From: Deltaproteobacteria bacterium
GTDB taxonomy: Bacteria; Myxococcota; JADLHZ01
Assembly: GCA_020848545.1 (NCBI GenBank)
Contig: JADLHZ010000042.1
Coordinates: 1-54,981, forward strand
Length of the DNA stretch: 54,981 nucleotides
Reading direction: 5' to 3'
Under the pieces are notes generated by a model. It was not told the origin of the DNA and made no database searches. It saw nothing but the letters and a program-made list of their open reading frames with translations. Position 1 is the stretch's first letter. Each line of letters starts with the position of its first letter. The position numbers were made by a program, and so were the translations under genes. Below are positions 1 through 6,942 of the stretch, piece after piece.

Positions 1-43
1 CACGTATCGTGCGTGGCAGCGGAAGAACAACGGCAAGCGCTGA
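1..43 (+). CDS. 3' end of an unidentified gene (partial)
   Basis: The reading frame that starts at base 2 gives TYRAWQRKNNGKR and then stops with TGA at 41-43. Only these 13 residues lie inside the window. The basic C-terminal tail and the IS-like sequence right after it would fit the end of an IS21-type helper ATPase (IstB), but this is a guess: the tail holds no diagnostic motif. It could equally be the end of any basic protein, or a chance open frame. Confidence 0.25.
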   Translation, partial: TYRAWQRKNNGKR

Positions 44-130
44 TCACGAGGATCAGCTCAACTGCTGATCACGCCCTGGTCCATTCTTGCCGAGCAGAGG
101 TGGACCATTTTTCGCGAGCGCCGAAGTCCA
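44..130. mobile_element. possible right end of an IS21-like element
   Basis: Short repeated words are packed into this stretch. TGATCA occurs at 41-46 and 66-71, TGGTCCATTCTT at 77-88 and TGGACCATTTTT at 101-112. IS21-family elements commonly carry several short internal repeats near their ends, often with a TGGACCA-type core, downstream of istB. No opposite end or target duplication can be seen because the window starts here. Confidence is low. Confidence 0.25.
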
Positions 131-168
131 GGTGTGATCGCGGCGCGACGTGCGCTGCGCAGGAGGAT

Positions 169-285
169 CGAGTTTATTATGTGAAGAACGTCGGCGGTGT
201 TCTCCATGGGAGCGGGCGGAGTCGGCGTCGATCTCCACATATCGCCAGACCGCACATAAAACTCGTTATGTTGCGCGTCACATAA
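169..285. repeat. cluster of TTATGTG/CACATAA inverted repeats
   Basis: CGAGTTTATTATGTG at 169-183 pairs with CACATAAAACTCG at 253-265 as an inverted repeat with a two-base gap. Further copies of the core are CACATAT at 235-241, TTATGTT at 267-273 and CACATAA at 279-285. The cluster ends exactly where homology to ArdA begins. Repeated short inverted cores like these are typical of site-specific recombinase binding sites (tyrosine-recombinase elements). The recombinase itself is not in the window. Confidence 0.4.
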
Positions 286-286
286 G

Positions 287-760
287 GCCTACAACAACGG
301 TCGCCTGATCGGAAAATGGATCCAGCCGAGCGCGTACGCGAGCGCCGACGAGCTGCAGGCTGCGATCACCGAATGCCTGACACACCCGGCGCACGAGGCA
401 GCGATCCACGATCACGAGGGCGTCAAAGTCGGCGAGTACGAGAGTGCGGCGAACCTCATGCACATCAGCGATGCGGTGGACGAGTACGGCGCGGACAAGG
501 TGAACAAGTACCTCGAGCAGGGCCGCACGAGCGACCTCGCGAACCTTCGCGACGAGATCGCCGACGCTGACCAGGGCGAACATGACAACAAGGAGTCCTG
601 GGCTCAGGAGTACATCGATTCGGCCTATGATCTGGAGAAGATGCTGGGCAACCTCGCCTGCTACTTCGACTACGAGTCTTTCGCGCGTGACGCCGAGCTC
701 AGTGGCGACGTCACGTTCATCGAACTTGAGAACGGGCGGGTCTGGGTACTCGGGCGCTGA
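287..760 (+). pseudogene. ardA: ArdA-like antirestriction protein, 5' end lost
   Basis: ArdA is a DNA-mimic protein made by conjugative elements. It binds type I restriction enzymes and protects incoming DNA. The frame reads AYNNGRLIGKWIQ at its start, which is the conserved N-terminal ArdA signature, then AIHDHEG, then FDYESFARDAELSGDV near the end, followed by TGA at 758-760. The region is acidic, as expected of a DNA mimic. Family members begin about ten residues earlier, with a Met, and here no ATG, GTG or TTG exists in frame between the upstream stop at 257 and the internal ATG at 458. The conserved start is therefore missing, replaced by the inverted-repeat cluster that ends at 285. Translation from ATG 458 would give only the last 100 residues. 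I read it as a beheaded gene; a sequencing error or non-standard start cannot be excluded. Confidence 0.7.
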
Positions 761-847
761 CACCGCGCCGCGGGAATCGCGAAGCCATCCTCAATTGCCA
801 ATCGCCGATGCTTTTGACGGCAGAGGTCTTGTTGTATCGCCTCCGGC

Positions 848-1069
848 GTGAGGACCAAATGCGAGCACGATAGTGACACGGGTGAAGTAGGCGACTCGCC
901 GCATGGTTGCAGCCACTGCCGCGCATTCGATGCGGCTGCGGGCACGACTCGCACGGCCCCTGCCCCGGCACGCGAAGCCGACGAGAGCGCTGAGGTCCAA
1001 GCGCTGAAAGAAGAAGAGAGACAGTTCCTCGACTTTTTGCTTTGTCAGACCTTGAAGACGATGCGTTGA
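848..1069 (+). CDS. small unknown protein (doubtful)
   Basis: A GTG-initiated frame of 73 codons sits between the ardA remnant and the leader of the next gene. It begins MRTKCEHDSDTGEV, contains a Cys/His pair cluster (CEH, CSHC) and ends in a charged, probably helical tail (VQALKEEERQFLDFLL). No family is recognised and no convincing ribosome binding site precedes it. It may be a relic or a chance frame. Nothing else that looks like coding sequence was seen between 761 and 1477. Confidence 0.25.
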   Translation: MRTKCEHDSDTGEVGDSPHGCSHCRAFDAAAGTTRTAPAPAREADESAEVQALKEEERQFLDFLLCQTLKTMR

Positions 1070-1346
1070 ACGAGAGCGCGACTGGCTACGAGGTGCAAGG
1101 CGTCGCGATGGCGTGGCTCTTCCCCGGGCGGAGCGACGGCTCCCTGAGCTCGAGCCGCTTGTCAGCAGCCATTCCGAGCGGTGCGGCGCCCCATGCCAAA
1201 CAGCGCATTCGAGCCAGCGGCTACGCAGTAGCGTGAAACTGACGCCTCGCCAGGACATCACCCTCGCCTTCTGAACGTCGTTTCGTCTCGCCGCTTCGGT
1301 TCCTTCCGGCGCCTTCGGCACCTCCTCAAGGCAGGTCCCGTCAGCC

Positions 1347-1403
1347 GAAAATATTTCCTCGCTGCGCTCATGCGCCCCGCTGCGCGGGTCCCCAAATATT
1401 TTC
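1347..1403. promoter_or_regulatory. leader stem-loop upstream of a mobile-element gene
   Basis: GAAAATATTT at 1347-1356 and AAATATTTTC at 1394-1403 are perfect 10-base inverted arms around a 37-base G+C-rich loop. They stand 74 bases before the ATG at 1478. The stretch from 1236 to 1477 has no gene. A second leader of the same layout (perfect arms, G+C-rich loop, 75-base distance, similar tail before the ribosome binding site) precedes the DUF932 gene at 23269. Such leaders recur before accessory genes on broad-host-range plasmids and ICEs; the function here is unproven. Confidence 0.5.
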
Positions 1404-1477
1404 AACTGCCACCCGCCATTCGCGTCCCTCGCCATTGGCGAAACAAAACGCCGCCCAGCGCGGCAAAGGAGACAGTC

Positions 1478-1672
1478 ATGGAAGAGAGCAAGAAAGTTCA
1501 ACGCAAGGCGGCCTACAGCATTCTCGATCGCGGTGAGGGCAAGGAGGCCTACTGGCACCTGATCGGCACGGCGTTCGTCTGCAAAGACGGCTCGCTGAAC
1601 CTGGTGCTGAATTCGCTACCGCTCGACGGCAAAGTCCACATCCGGGACTTCAAAGAGCGCGACGCCCAGTAA
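1478..1672 (+). CDS. small plasmid/ICE-type accessory protein, 64 aa
   Basis: The protein starts MEESKKVQRKAAYSILDR and continues with YWHLIGTAFVCKDGSLNLVL and a LPLDGKVHIRDF ending. This fits a widespread small family, related in form to DUF736-like proteins, found on plasmids and integrative elements: a short beta-rich protein with a SYW-xx-GxAFxxxDGSLN core. Its biochemical role is not known. ATG 1478 is chosen because AAAGGAGA lies just upstream; a longer frame from 1370 would run through the leader hairpin and is rejected. It is followed 63 bases later by another small accessory gene in the same direction, and both probably belong to one transcript. Confidence 0.7.
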   Translation: MEESKKVQRKAAYSILDRGEGKEAYWHLIGTAFVCKDGSLNLVLNSLPLDGKVHIRDFKERDAQ

Positions 1673-1735
1673 CACGCAGCGGCTCGGCGCCGGTCCGATC
1701 CCGGCGCTGCGCTCATTCACCATTCGGAGACATCC

Positions 1736-1942
1736 ATGATTACGCTGACCTTCACGCCCGACGAGTTGAATTTGCTGAAAGAAGCGCTCGATTCGCACAT
1801 CTACTGGCAGCTCTCGGACGAACACTATCGCCACTCGGGGTTCGTCTACGATCCGGGATCCGACGATGCCGAACACGCTGCGGAGATCCAGGCTTGCGAG
1901 CGATTGGATCAGAAGCTCACCTTGGCACCAAACGGCCGTTAG
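1736..1942 (+). CDS. small accessory protein, 68 aa
   Basis: An ATG at 1736 follows CGGAGA (1725-1730) at a normal distance, so this start is well supported. The product begins MITLTFTPDELNLLKEALDSH and is acidic, with two predicted helices (DELNLLKEALDSHIYWQL and AAEIQACERLDQKLTL). Small proteins of this build occur next to DUF736-like genes on plasmids and ICEs, but I cannot assign a function. It lies 63 bases after the preceding accessory gene and 101 bases before the SRPBCC gene. Confidence 0.55.
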   Translation: MITLTFTPDELNLLKEALDSHIYWQLSDEHYRHSGFVYDPGSDDAEHAAEIQACERLDQKLTLAPNGR

Positions 1943-2043
1943 AATCGCCAACCCCCATCGACCGTCAGTCCGTCGCCGCCAGCGAGCGGGGCCCCAATTG
2001 GCGATCCGTTGTCGCCTTCGACGAGTGGGAATAGAAGATCCGC

Positions 2044-2487
2044 ATGGCAGTAGACGTCGTCACCGAAATCGAGATCGACAGGCCTCGCGATGCAGTCGTC
2101 AGTTATGCAGCGGAACCCGACAACGCGCCCGAGTGGTACGTGAACATCAAGAGCATCGAGTGGAAGTCGACGCGGCCGCTGGTCGTCGGATCGCGCGTCG
2201 CCTTCGTGGCGCATTTCCTCGGCAAGAAAATCGCCTACACGTACGAGGTCGCCGAGCTCGCGCCAGGCAGCCGCTTGGTCATGCGAACGGCCGAAGGACC
2301 GTTTCCGATGGAGACGAGCTATCAGTGGGAGAGCCTCAGCAGCGACCGCACGCGGATGACGCTGCGCAACCGCGGTGAACCGAGCGGGTTTTCGCGGCTC
2401 GTCGCCCCGTTCATGTCGGCGGCGATGCGACGCGCAAACAAGAAAGACCTCGCGCGACTGAAGTCCGTGCTGGAAGGGCGCGCGTGA
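2044..2487 (+). CDS. SRPBCC-family ligand-binding protein
   Basis: The 147-residue product fits the START/Bet v1-like SRPBCC fold (polyketide cyclase/dehydrase type): an opening beta strand [20 protein letters not shown], the W in [12 protein letters not shown], a run of strands with alternating hydrophobic residues ([18 protein letters not shown]), and a C-terminal helix ([16 protein letters not shown]). Such proteins bind hydrophobic ligands; the ligand cannot be told from sequence. It is full length for the family. ATG 2044 is taken, with only a weak ribosome binding site (GAAGAT) ahead. It runs toward the remnant of an ATPase gene on the other strand, whose truncation point lies 35 bases beyond this stop. 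Confidence 0.75.
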   Translation: MAVDVVTEIEIDRPRDAVVSYAAEPDNAPEWYVNIKSIEWKSTRPLVVGSRVAFVAHFLGKKIAYTYEVAELAPGSRLVMRTAEGPFPMETSYQWESLSSDRTRMTLRNRGEPSGFSRLVAPFMSAAMRRANKKDLARLKSVLEGRA

Positions 2488-2521
2488 GGAAGTTCCGAAG
2501 AACATGGAGGTGCCCTTGCCG

Positions 2522-2911
2522 AAGAACAACGAGCAAGGGCGCTTCGGCTGCTCGCTCTCGCAAGAAGCGAATCACGTTCGAGAACACCGAAAAGCGCCGC
2601 GCGTGATCATCGCCGCGACCATGGGCGTCGAGCGCGCTCAAGACGGGCGCGGCCTCAGCGCCGAATCCGTCCAACACTTGCCGCCACAACCACCACGGTG
2701 AACGCGCGCTGTCGCCACTTCGAGCCCAACTGACGCGAGCGCCCTGCGGGCGAAGCTCTTCCACGAACGCACGCGCGATCGACGTCTTGCCCGCACCGGG
2801 GACACCGGCCAACAACACGGCCTGACCGGTCGCATTCGCCGCGCGCGCGAGGTGTGTACGCAGTGATCGGAGCTCACGCTCGCGTCCGATCAACACCGAC
2901 GACTGAGTCAT
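2522..2911 (-). pseudogene. N-terminal stump of an AAA/STAND-type ATPase regulator
   Basis: From ATG 2911 the minus strand encodes MTQSSVLIGRERELRSL, then a P-loop (AGVPGAGKTSIARAF, residues 34-48), WWLWRQVLDGFG, and FLRERAAEAPLLVVL. This is the start of the large ATPase domain found in MalT/LuxR-type and BTAD-type signalling ATPases, in which the Walker B strand LLVVLDDLHWAD normally follows. Here homology stops exactly after LLVVL, at base 2522, and a proline-free random tail follows. Hundreds of residues are missing. A 9-base direct repeat, CCGAAGAAC, lies at 2495-2503 and 2519-2527 across the break, which suggests a deletion by short-repeat recombination. Confidence 0.65.
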
Positions 2912-3018
2912 GGATTGGCCACGACCGTAGCACGACGATCGCCGAACACGCCAAGACAGTCCGACGAGAAGGCTTCGTCCCGTCTTGCACCGCTGCCTTG
3001 ACGAATTCTCGTCCAGAT

Positions 3019-3034
3019 AGTTTGATGTCAAACT
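3019..3034. promoter_or_regulatory. MarR-type operator, copy 1
   Basis: AGTTTGATGTCAAACT is a near-perfect palindrome (arms AGTTTGA and TCAAACT). It ends 17 bases before the ATG of the histidine kinase gene, so bound protein would block its promoter or leader. It is the best match among five such sites in the first 19 kb; another covers the start region of the local marR gene. Confidence 0.65.
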
Positions 3035-3051
3035 TACTGAGGACACCCGCA

Positions 3052-4425
3052 ATGGACGTTCGAGTTCGGCGCAGGGGCCTTGCGTCCCTGCACGTCAGAG
3101 CTGTGATTTTCAGCGGTCTCGTCGTATGCGCTGGCATCTTGCTCGGGATCGCGTCCGAACGCACGCTGCACATGATCATCGCGGACAAAGACGAGCTCGT
3201 CGCCGTGCACGCGCGTCAACTCGTTGACGCAACGAGCCTGCTCGCAACGTTCGAGCTGATGTCGACGCGCGCCAGAGGGTATCTGCTGCTCGGCGACGAG
3301 GAATCGCTCGACGCGTTTCGAAGCGCATGCAAAGCGTTCGATGCGCGATTGCAGTCCGCGAAACGTGGGCCGTTCCACTCGAGCGCAAACGCGAATCTCT
3401 CGGCCATCGAAGCGGCGAAGACCGACTATCTGGCCGGCGTTGATACCCTCTTCGCCTCACGCGCCAAGGATGCGAGTGACATACGGGGGCTGTTCGAGAG
3501 CAAGCGACACTTGAAGGAGGGCTTGGAGCGCGCGGTGACAGCGTTCCGTGATCTCGAAGCAAACGAGCTCGACTCGGCCGTCCGCGCGTCGCAGATTGGC
3601 GCCGAGAAGCTCCGTCGCTTTCTCCTCATCTTCGCCGCGTGTTTCGTGGTTTTCTCGACGCTCATCGCGCTCGCCCTCGCCCGCACCATGCAGTTGCTCG
3701 CGAGACAGGAGCGCGCATTGGAGCACGCCAACGCCGATCTCGATGCATTCGCAGGGCGTGTGGCGCACGACATCAAGAACGCCATGTCGCCGCTCGCGCT
3801 CACAGCACGCCGCATCGACTCGCGAGAAGATCCGGCGGTGGCCAAGTTGGGCGACACGCTGCATGCACGCATCGCGCGTTTGACCGAGCTCGTCGACGGT
3901 CTCTTGGCCTTCTCGCGATCGCAGCACTCGAGCAACAATGCCGCAGCGTCGATCAAGCTCGTCGTAAACGAGCTGATCGCCGACTACCGGCCGGACATCA
4001 ACGCAGCCGACATCAGTCTCGATCTCGGAGACAACGATGTCTGGGTTGCCTGCCCGCCTACGCTGCTTCGCATGATCATCGCAAACATCGTCGGTAACGC
4101 CATCAAGTTCCTCAGAGGGCGACCACAACGCCGACTTTCCATTTCTTCACGGCACGACGGAAAGTGGGGCGAGCTGTCAATCGTCGACACTGGGCCAGGA
4201 ATTCCCGAGGAGTGTCGCCAGCGGGTCTTTGAGCCATTCTTCCGCGTTCCGGGCACGCGCGAGCCAGGCCTCGGCATCGGCCTCGCGACCGTGCACAGAA
4301 TCGTCGAGGCACATTGCGGCACGATCGCGCTGGAGTCGGAGATCGAGCAGGGCACTCGTTTTGTCATTCGCCTGCCGCTGGCGCAGCTGCGGCTGGCAAG
4401 CGATGCAGCGGCGCACCTCAACTGA
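3052..4425 (+). CDS. membrane sensor histidine kinase, CHASE3-like
   Basis: A 457-residue orphan histidine kinase. Residues 16-36 form the first membrane helix. A periplasmic region follows that resembles CHASE3 (TRARGYLLLGDEESLDAFR). A second helix (FLLIFAACFVVFSTLIALAL) ends near residue 210. The HisKA box is VAHDIKNAMSPL with the phospho-acceptor at about H239. The catalytic domain shows the N box (IANIVGNAIKF), G1 (VDTGPGIP) and G2 (GLGIGLATV). ATG 3052 is preferred because TGAGGA lies 8 bases upstream; ATG 3025 would fall inside the MarR-type operator. No response regulator is adjacent; a single receiver protein 14 kb downstream has the same operator type and could be its partner. Confidence 0.9.
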   Translation: MDVRVRRRGLASLHVRAVIFSGLVVCAGILLGIASERTLHMIIADKDELVAVHARQLVDATSLLATFELMSTRARGYLLLGDEESLDAFRSACKAFDARLQSAKRGPFHSSANANLSAIEAAKTDYLAGVDTLFASRAKDASDIRGLFESKRHLKEGLERAVTAFRDLEANELDSAVRASQIGAEKLRRFLLIFAACFVVFSTLIALALARTMQLLARQERALEHANADLDAFAGRVAHDIKNAMSPLALTARRIDSREDPAVAKLGDTLHARIARLTELVDGLLAFSRSQHSSNNAAASIKLVVNELIADYRPDINAADISLDLGDNDVWVACPPTLLRMIIANIVGNAIKFLRGRPQRRLSISSRHDGKWGELSIVDTGPGIPEECRQRVFEPFFRVPGTREPGLGIGLATVHRIVEAHCGTIALESEIEQGTRFVIRLPLAQLRLASDAAAHLN

Positions 4426-4430
4426 CGATG

Positions 4431-4967
4431 CTATCGACGTACGGGCTGGTTCGGCGGCCGTGGCGCGGCAGTTGACGACGTCCATTGCCGCGGTAGTCGA
4501 AAATCCGCGCGCCAAGTCATGCGAAAGAGATTGGGGTCGAGCTCCTCCTTCGCGAGATAGTAGAGCTGCCCGCTCCGCTCGATCAGGACCGCATGGCTAA
4601 GGATCGCGAGAACGACGTTCTTGCGTCCGATCTTGTCGTCGACCTTGATCTCGTAGCGACCAGATGAGCAACCGGCAGAGGCCGCGAGTGGAGTCGCAAC
4701 CTGGATCACTGCCGCGCCGCTCGGCAGCACCTCGGCGAGGGTCACATCATGGAATCGGATCGGCCCCGGCACTTTCCAGTCGCCGGAGTAAGTCACATCG
4801 ACGGCGTAGTCGTCTTCGCGAATATGATGCAGCTTCTTCGCTCGGCGGCTCGCGTTCTTCGTCTTTTGCTCAGCCGTTCCGAAGAGCTTCTCGCACGCGC
4901 TGGCGGGACGCTGCCCGCCGCCGAGCGGCACCTGGACCACAATCAATGCTGCAACCAGAGCAATCAC
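4431..4967 (-). CDS. exported protein of unknown function, 178 aa
   Basis: The product starts with a hydrophobic signal-like segment (IALVAALIVVQVPLGGG) and a likely cleavage site near ASA-C. It has a basic lysine-rich stretch after it (KTKNASRRAKKLHH), then a beta-rich region with WKVPGPIRFHDVTLAEVLPSG and YEIKVDDKIGRKNVVLAIL, and a proline-rich basic tail. No family is recognised. GTG 4967 is the only reasonable start. The gene converges on the histidine kinase gene (5 bases apart) and diverges from marR; the MarR-type site at 4988-5007 lies 21-40 bases upstream, so MarR probably represses it as well. Confidence 0.65.
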   Translation of the reverse strand: MIALVAALIVVQVPLGGGQRPASACEKLFGTAEQKTKNASRRAKKLHHIREDDYAVDVTYSGDWKVPGPIRFHDVTLAEVLPSGAAVIQVATPLAASAGCSSGRYEIKVDDKIGRKNVVLAILSHAVLIERSGQLYYLAKEELDPNLFRMTWRADFRLPRQWTSSTAAPRPPNQPVRR

Positions 4968-4987
4968 TCCAGTAAGGTGCCTCTCAA

Positions 4988-5007
4988 TTAGTTTGTAGTC
5001 AAACGAA
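4988..5007. promoter_or_regulatory. MarR-type operator, copy 2 (autoregulatory)
   Basis: TTAGTTTGTAGTCAAACGAA lies between the divergent exported-protein gene and marR and abuts the marR start codon at 5008. Arms AGTTTG and CAAACG match the other copies. A site touching the regulator's own start is the usual arrangement for MarR autorepression and is the main reason to link the motif to this protein. Confidence 0.7.
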
Positions 5008-5535
5008 ATGGCGGTTATGGCATGTGAGTTTAAGTCCGCGAACGATGCTGCTATGAGGGCACCAGTGAAGCCATCTGAAGCAAACCCGTTGGTTGATACG
5101 CCGCCGCCGCTTGGTCACGTGCTCGAGTTCATGCGATCCATCTGGGCGCTCGATCACGCGCTGCAAAAGCGCTCGAAGCGAATGAAACGGGCGCAAGGCA
5201 TCACCGGCCCGCAACGACTCGTACTGCGCATCGTTGGACGTTTTCCCGGGATTTCCGCCGGCCAGCTAGCTGAGCTGCTGCACGTACATAAGAGCACGCT
5301 GACCGGCGTCCTCGATCGATTGGAACGGCGCGGCCTTATCTCCCGCCGTCAGGATCCGCAGGACGGTCGGCGATCCTTCTTTGGGCTTACGAAGAGCGGG
5401 CGCGCGATTGAAACGAAGCACGAGGGGACCGTCGAGGCCACGGTGCGAAAAGTACTGTCCGATCTTCCGCGCGTTCAGGTCGTCACCGCGGAGAACGTGC
5501 TCAGGCGTTTGACCGAGGCGCTCGAGGACGACTGA
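5008..5535 (+). CDS. MarR-family transcriptional regulator
   Basis: A 175-residue winged-helix regulator. The HTH region is FPGISAGQLAELLHVHKSTLTGVLDRLERRGLI in three helices, followed by the MarR wing DPQDGRRSFFGLTKSGR with the conserved D-x-R-x3-LT pattern. Dimerisation helices flank it (EFMRSIWALDHALQKRSKR at the N side and VLRRLTEALEDD at the end). MarR proteins bind palindromes as dimers and let go on binding a small ligand or on oxidation; the signal here is unknown. The start could also be ATG 5017 or ATG 5032. An operator overlaps its start, and related sites stand before the histidine kinase, trehalose, receiver and small exported protein genes. Confidence 0.9.
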   Translation: MAVMACEFKSANDAAMRAPVKPSEANPLVDTPPPLGHVLEFMRSIWALDHALQKRSKRMKRAQGITGPQRLVLRIVGRFPGISAGQLAELLHVHKSTLTGVLDRLERRGLISRRQDPQDGRRSFFGLTKSGRAIETKHEGTVEATVRKVLSDLPRVQVVTAENVLRRLTEALEDD

Positions 5536-5547
5536 CCGCGAAGCTCG

Positions 5548-6921
5548 CTACGGATTGCGCGTGCTCGTGATCCGTGGCGGCGCGACTTGCACGACGATGC
5601 TGACGACGATCGCCTTGAGGCGCACAGAGAGCCACGCCAAGATCTTCTGGCGATCCTTCTCCGCGATGGGCCGCGCTGCATCGACGAGCACGACCAGCGA
5701 CGGCGCGGTCGGCTGACTCGAACCGGTAGTGACGACTTCCGCGACGCGAAGCGAGCTCACCGTCGGATATTGAACACGAAGCTCTTCGGCGATGTCCGAC
5801 AAAGGAAACTCCGGCCGTTTTTGGCGCACGAGCTCCGCCTCGAGCGTCTTGATTCGCTCCTCGCTGACGCGAAGGAGCCCCTGGAGGCTCTCCGCTTTCT
5901 GCGCGATCGCATCCTTCGCGGCGTCGGTCGCTTCCGCGCCTTGATCGATGCGGATGTCGGTTCCTTCCAGACCGTAACGAGCGGCGTGCTGTCGCGCGTT
6001 CTCGATGAGGTTGTCCGGCACCGCCTTCCCGACGAGAAGCACAGTGATCGCTCGCTTCGGCCAGTAGCTCACGTCGCTCGTAATCGTATACACACCCGAG
6101 AACGAGAGCTCCTCGTGCACGAACTGCTTGGCGCCACGGGTGAAGGCGTTCTGCTGAACGATGCGCCAGCCGAGGTAGAGGCTCGGAGCGACGGTCAGCA
6201 CGACGACGGCCGCGATCGTGCGACGGACGCGCGTGCGCTGACCCTCATCGGGCTGACTCACCGGCTTGAAGCGAAGGAAGCGCACGACGAGCGTCGTCGA
6301 CAACGCAATCATCACTGCGTTGATAAAGAAGAGGTACGCAGCGCCGAGAAAGTATGCCCCGTTTCTCGTCGCGAGGCCGTAGCCCGCCGTGCAAAGCGGC
6401 GGCATCAGCGCCGTAGCGATCGCGACGCCGGGTATCGCGTTGCCGCGATCGCGACCTGAGCCCGCGACGATCCCCGCGAGGCCACCGACGAACGCGATTA
6501 GCACGTCCCACAACGTCGGCGTCGTGCGCGCCAGCAGCTCGGACTGCGCGTCGCTCAGCGGCGACAACGAGAAGTAGAGAAAGGACGTCGTCACGCTGAA
6601 CACGACGGCGAGCGCAAGATTGAGGAACGCGCGCTTGACCAGGTCGAAGTCGAAAATCGCGACGCCAAGGCCCACGCCCATAATCGGGCCCATGAGCGGC
6701 GAGATCAGCATCGCGCCGATGATCACGGCGGTCGAGTTGACGTTGAGACCGATCGACGCGATCAACATGGCGAAGATCAGGGTCCACAGATTGATGCCGC
6801 GAAAGTCGACGCCGCGCCGAATCTCCGCGACGATCTCGGCTTCTTTTGCAACGTCCTCGACGAGGCTCAGGCGTTCGCGCAGACGAGACAACGCGAACGT
6901 GGCTAGGTTCTTCTTCGGCAT
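5548..6921 (-). CDS. DUF389-family membrane protein
   Basis: The 457-residue product has the DUF389 core in its N-terminal half: NLWTLIFAMLIASIGLNVNSTAVIIGAMLISPLMGPIMG, then FDFDLVKRAFLNLALAVVFS and GNAIPGVAIATALMPPLCTAGYGLA, giving about six membrane helices up to residue 235. The second half is a soluble region with a heptad-rich coiled coil (KAESLQGLLRVSEERIKTLEAEL) and a mixed alpha/beta end. The family has no firmly established function; members often sit in stress-related clusters. The gene converges on marR with 12 bases between stops and lies 21 bases downstream of the GH15 gene, so the two are probably one transcript from the operator at 8729. Confidence 0.85.
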   Translation of the reverse strand: MPKKNLATFALSRLRERLSLVEDVAKEAEIVAEIRRGVDFRGINLWTLIFAMLIASIGLNVNSTAVIIGAMLISPLMGPIMGVGLGVAIFDFDLVKRAFLNLALAVVFSVTTSFLYFSLSPLSDAQSELLARTTPTLWDVLIAFVGGLAGIVAGSGRDRGNAIPGVAIATALMPPLCTAGYGLATRNGAYFLGAAYLFFINAVMIALSTTLVVRFLRFKPVSQPDEGQRTRVRRTIAAVVVLTVAPSLYLGWRIVQQNAFTRGAKQFVHEELSFSGVYTITSDVSYWPKRAITVLLVGKAVPDNLIENARQHAARYGLEGTDIRIDQGAEATDAAKDAIAQKAESLQGLLRVSEERIKTLEAELVRQKRPEFPLSDIAEELRVQYPTVSSLRVAEVVTTGSSQPTAPSLVVLVDAARPIAEKDRQKILAWLSVRLKAIVVSIVVQVAPPRITSTRNP

Positions 6922-6942
6922 CGGATCAATCTACCGTCTTTC

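Noticed and set aside
278-763. A 161-codon minus-strand frame opposite ardA
   Set aside because: It mirrors the ArdA coding frame, which shows clear family motifs; the antisense translation has no recognisable family and looks like a G+C-rich shadow.
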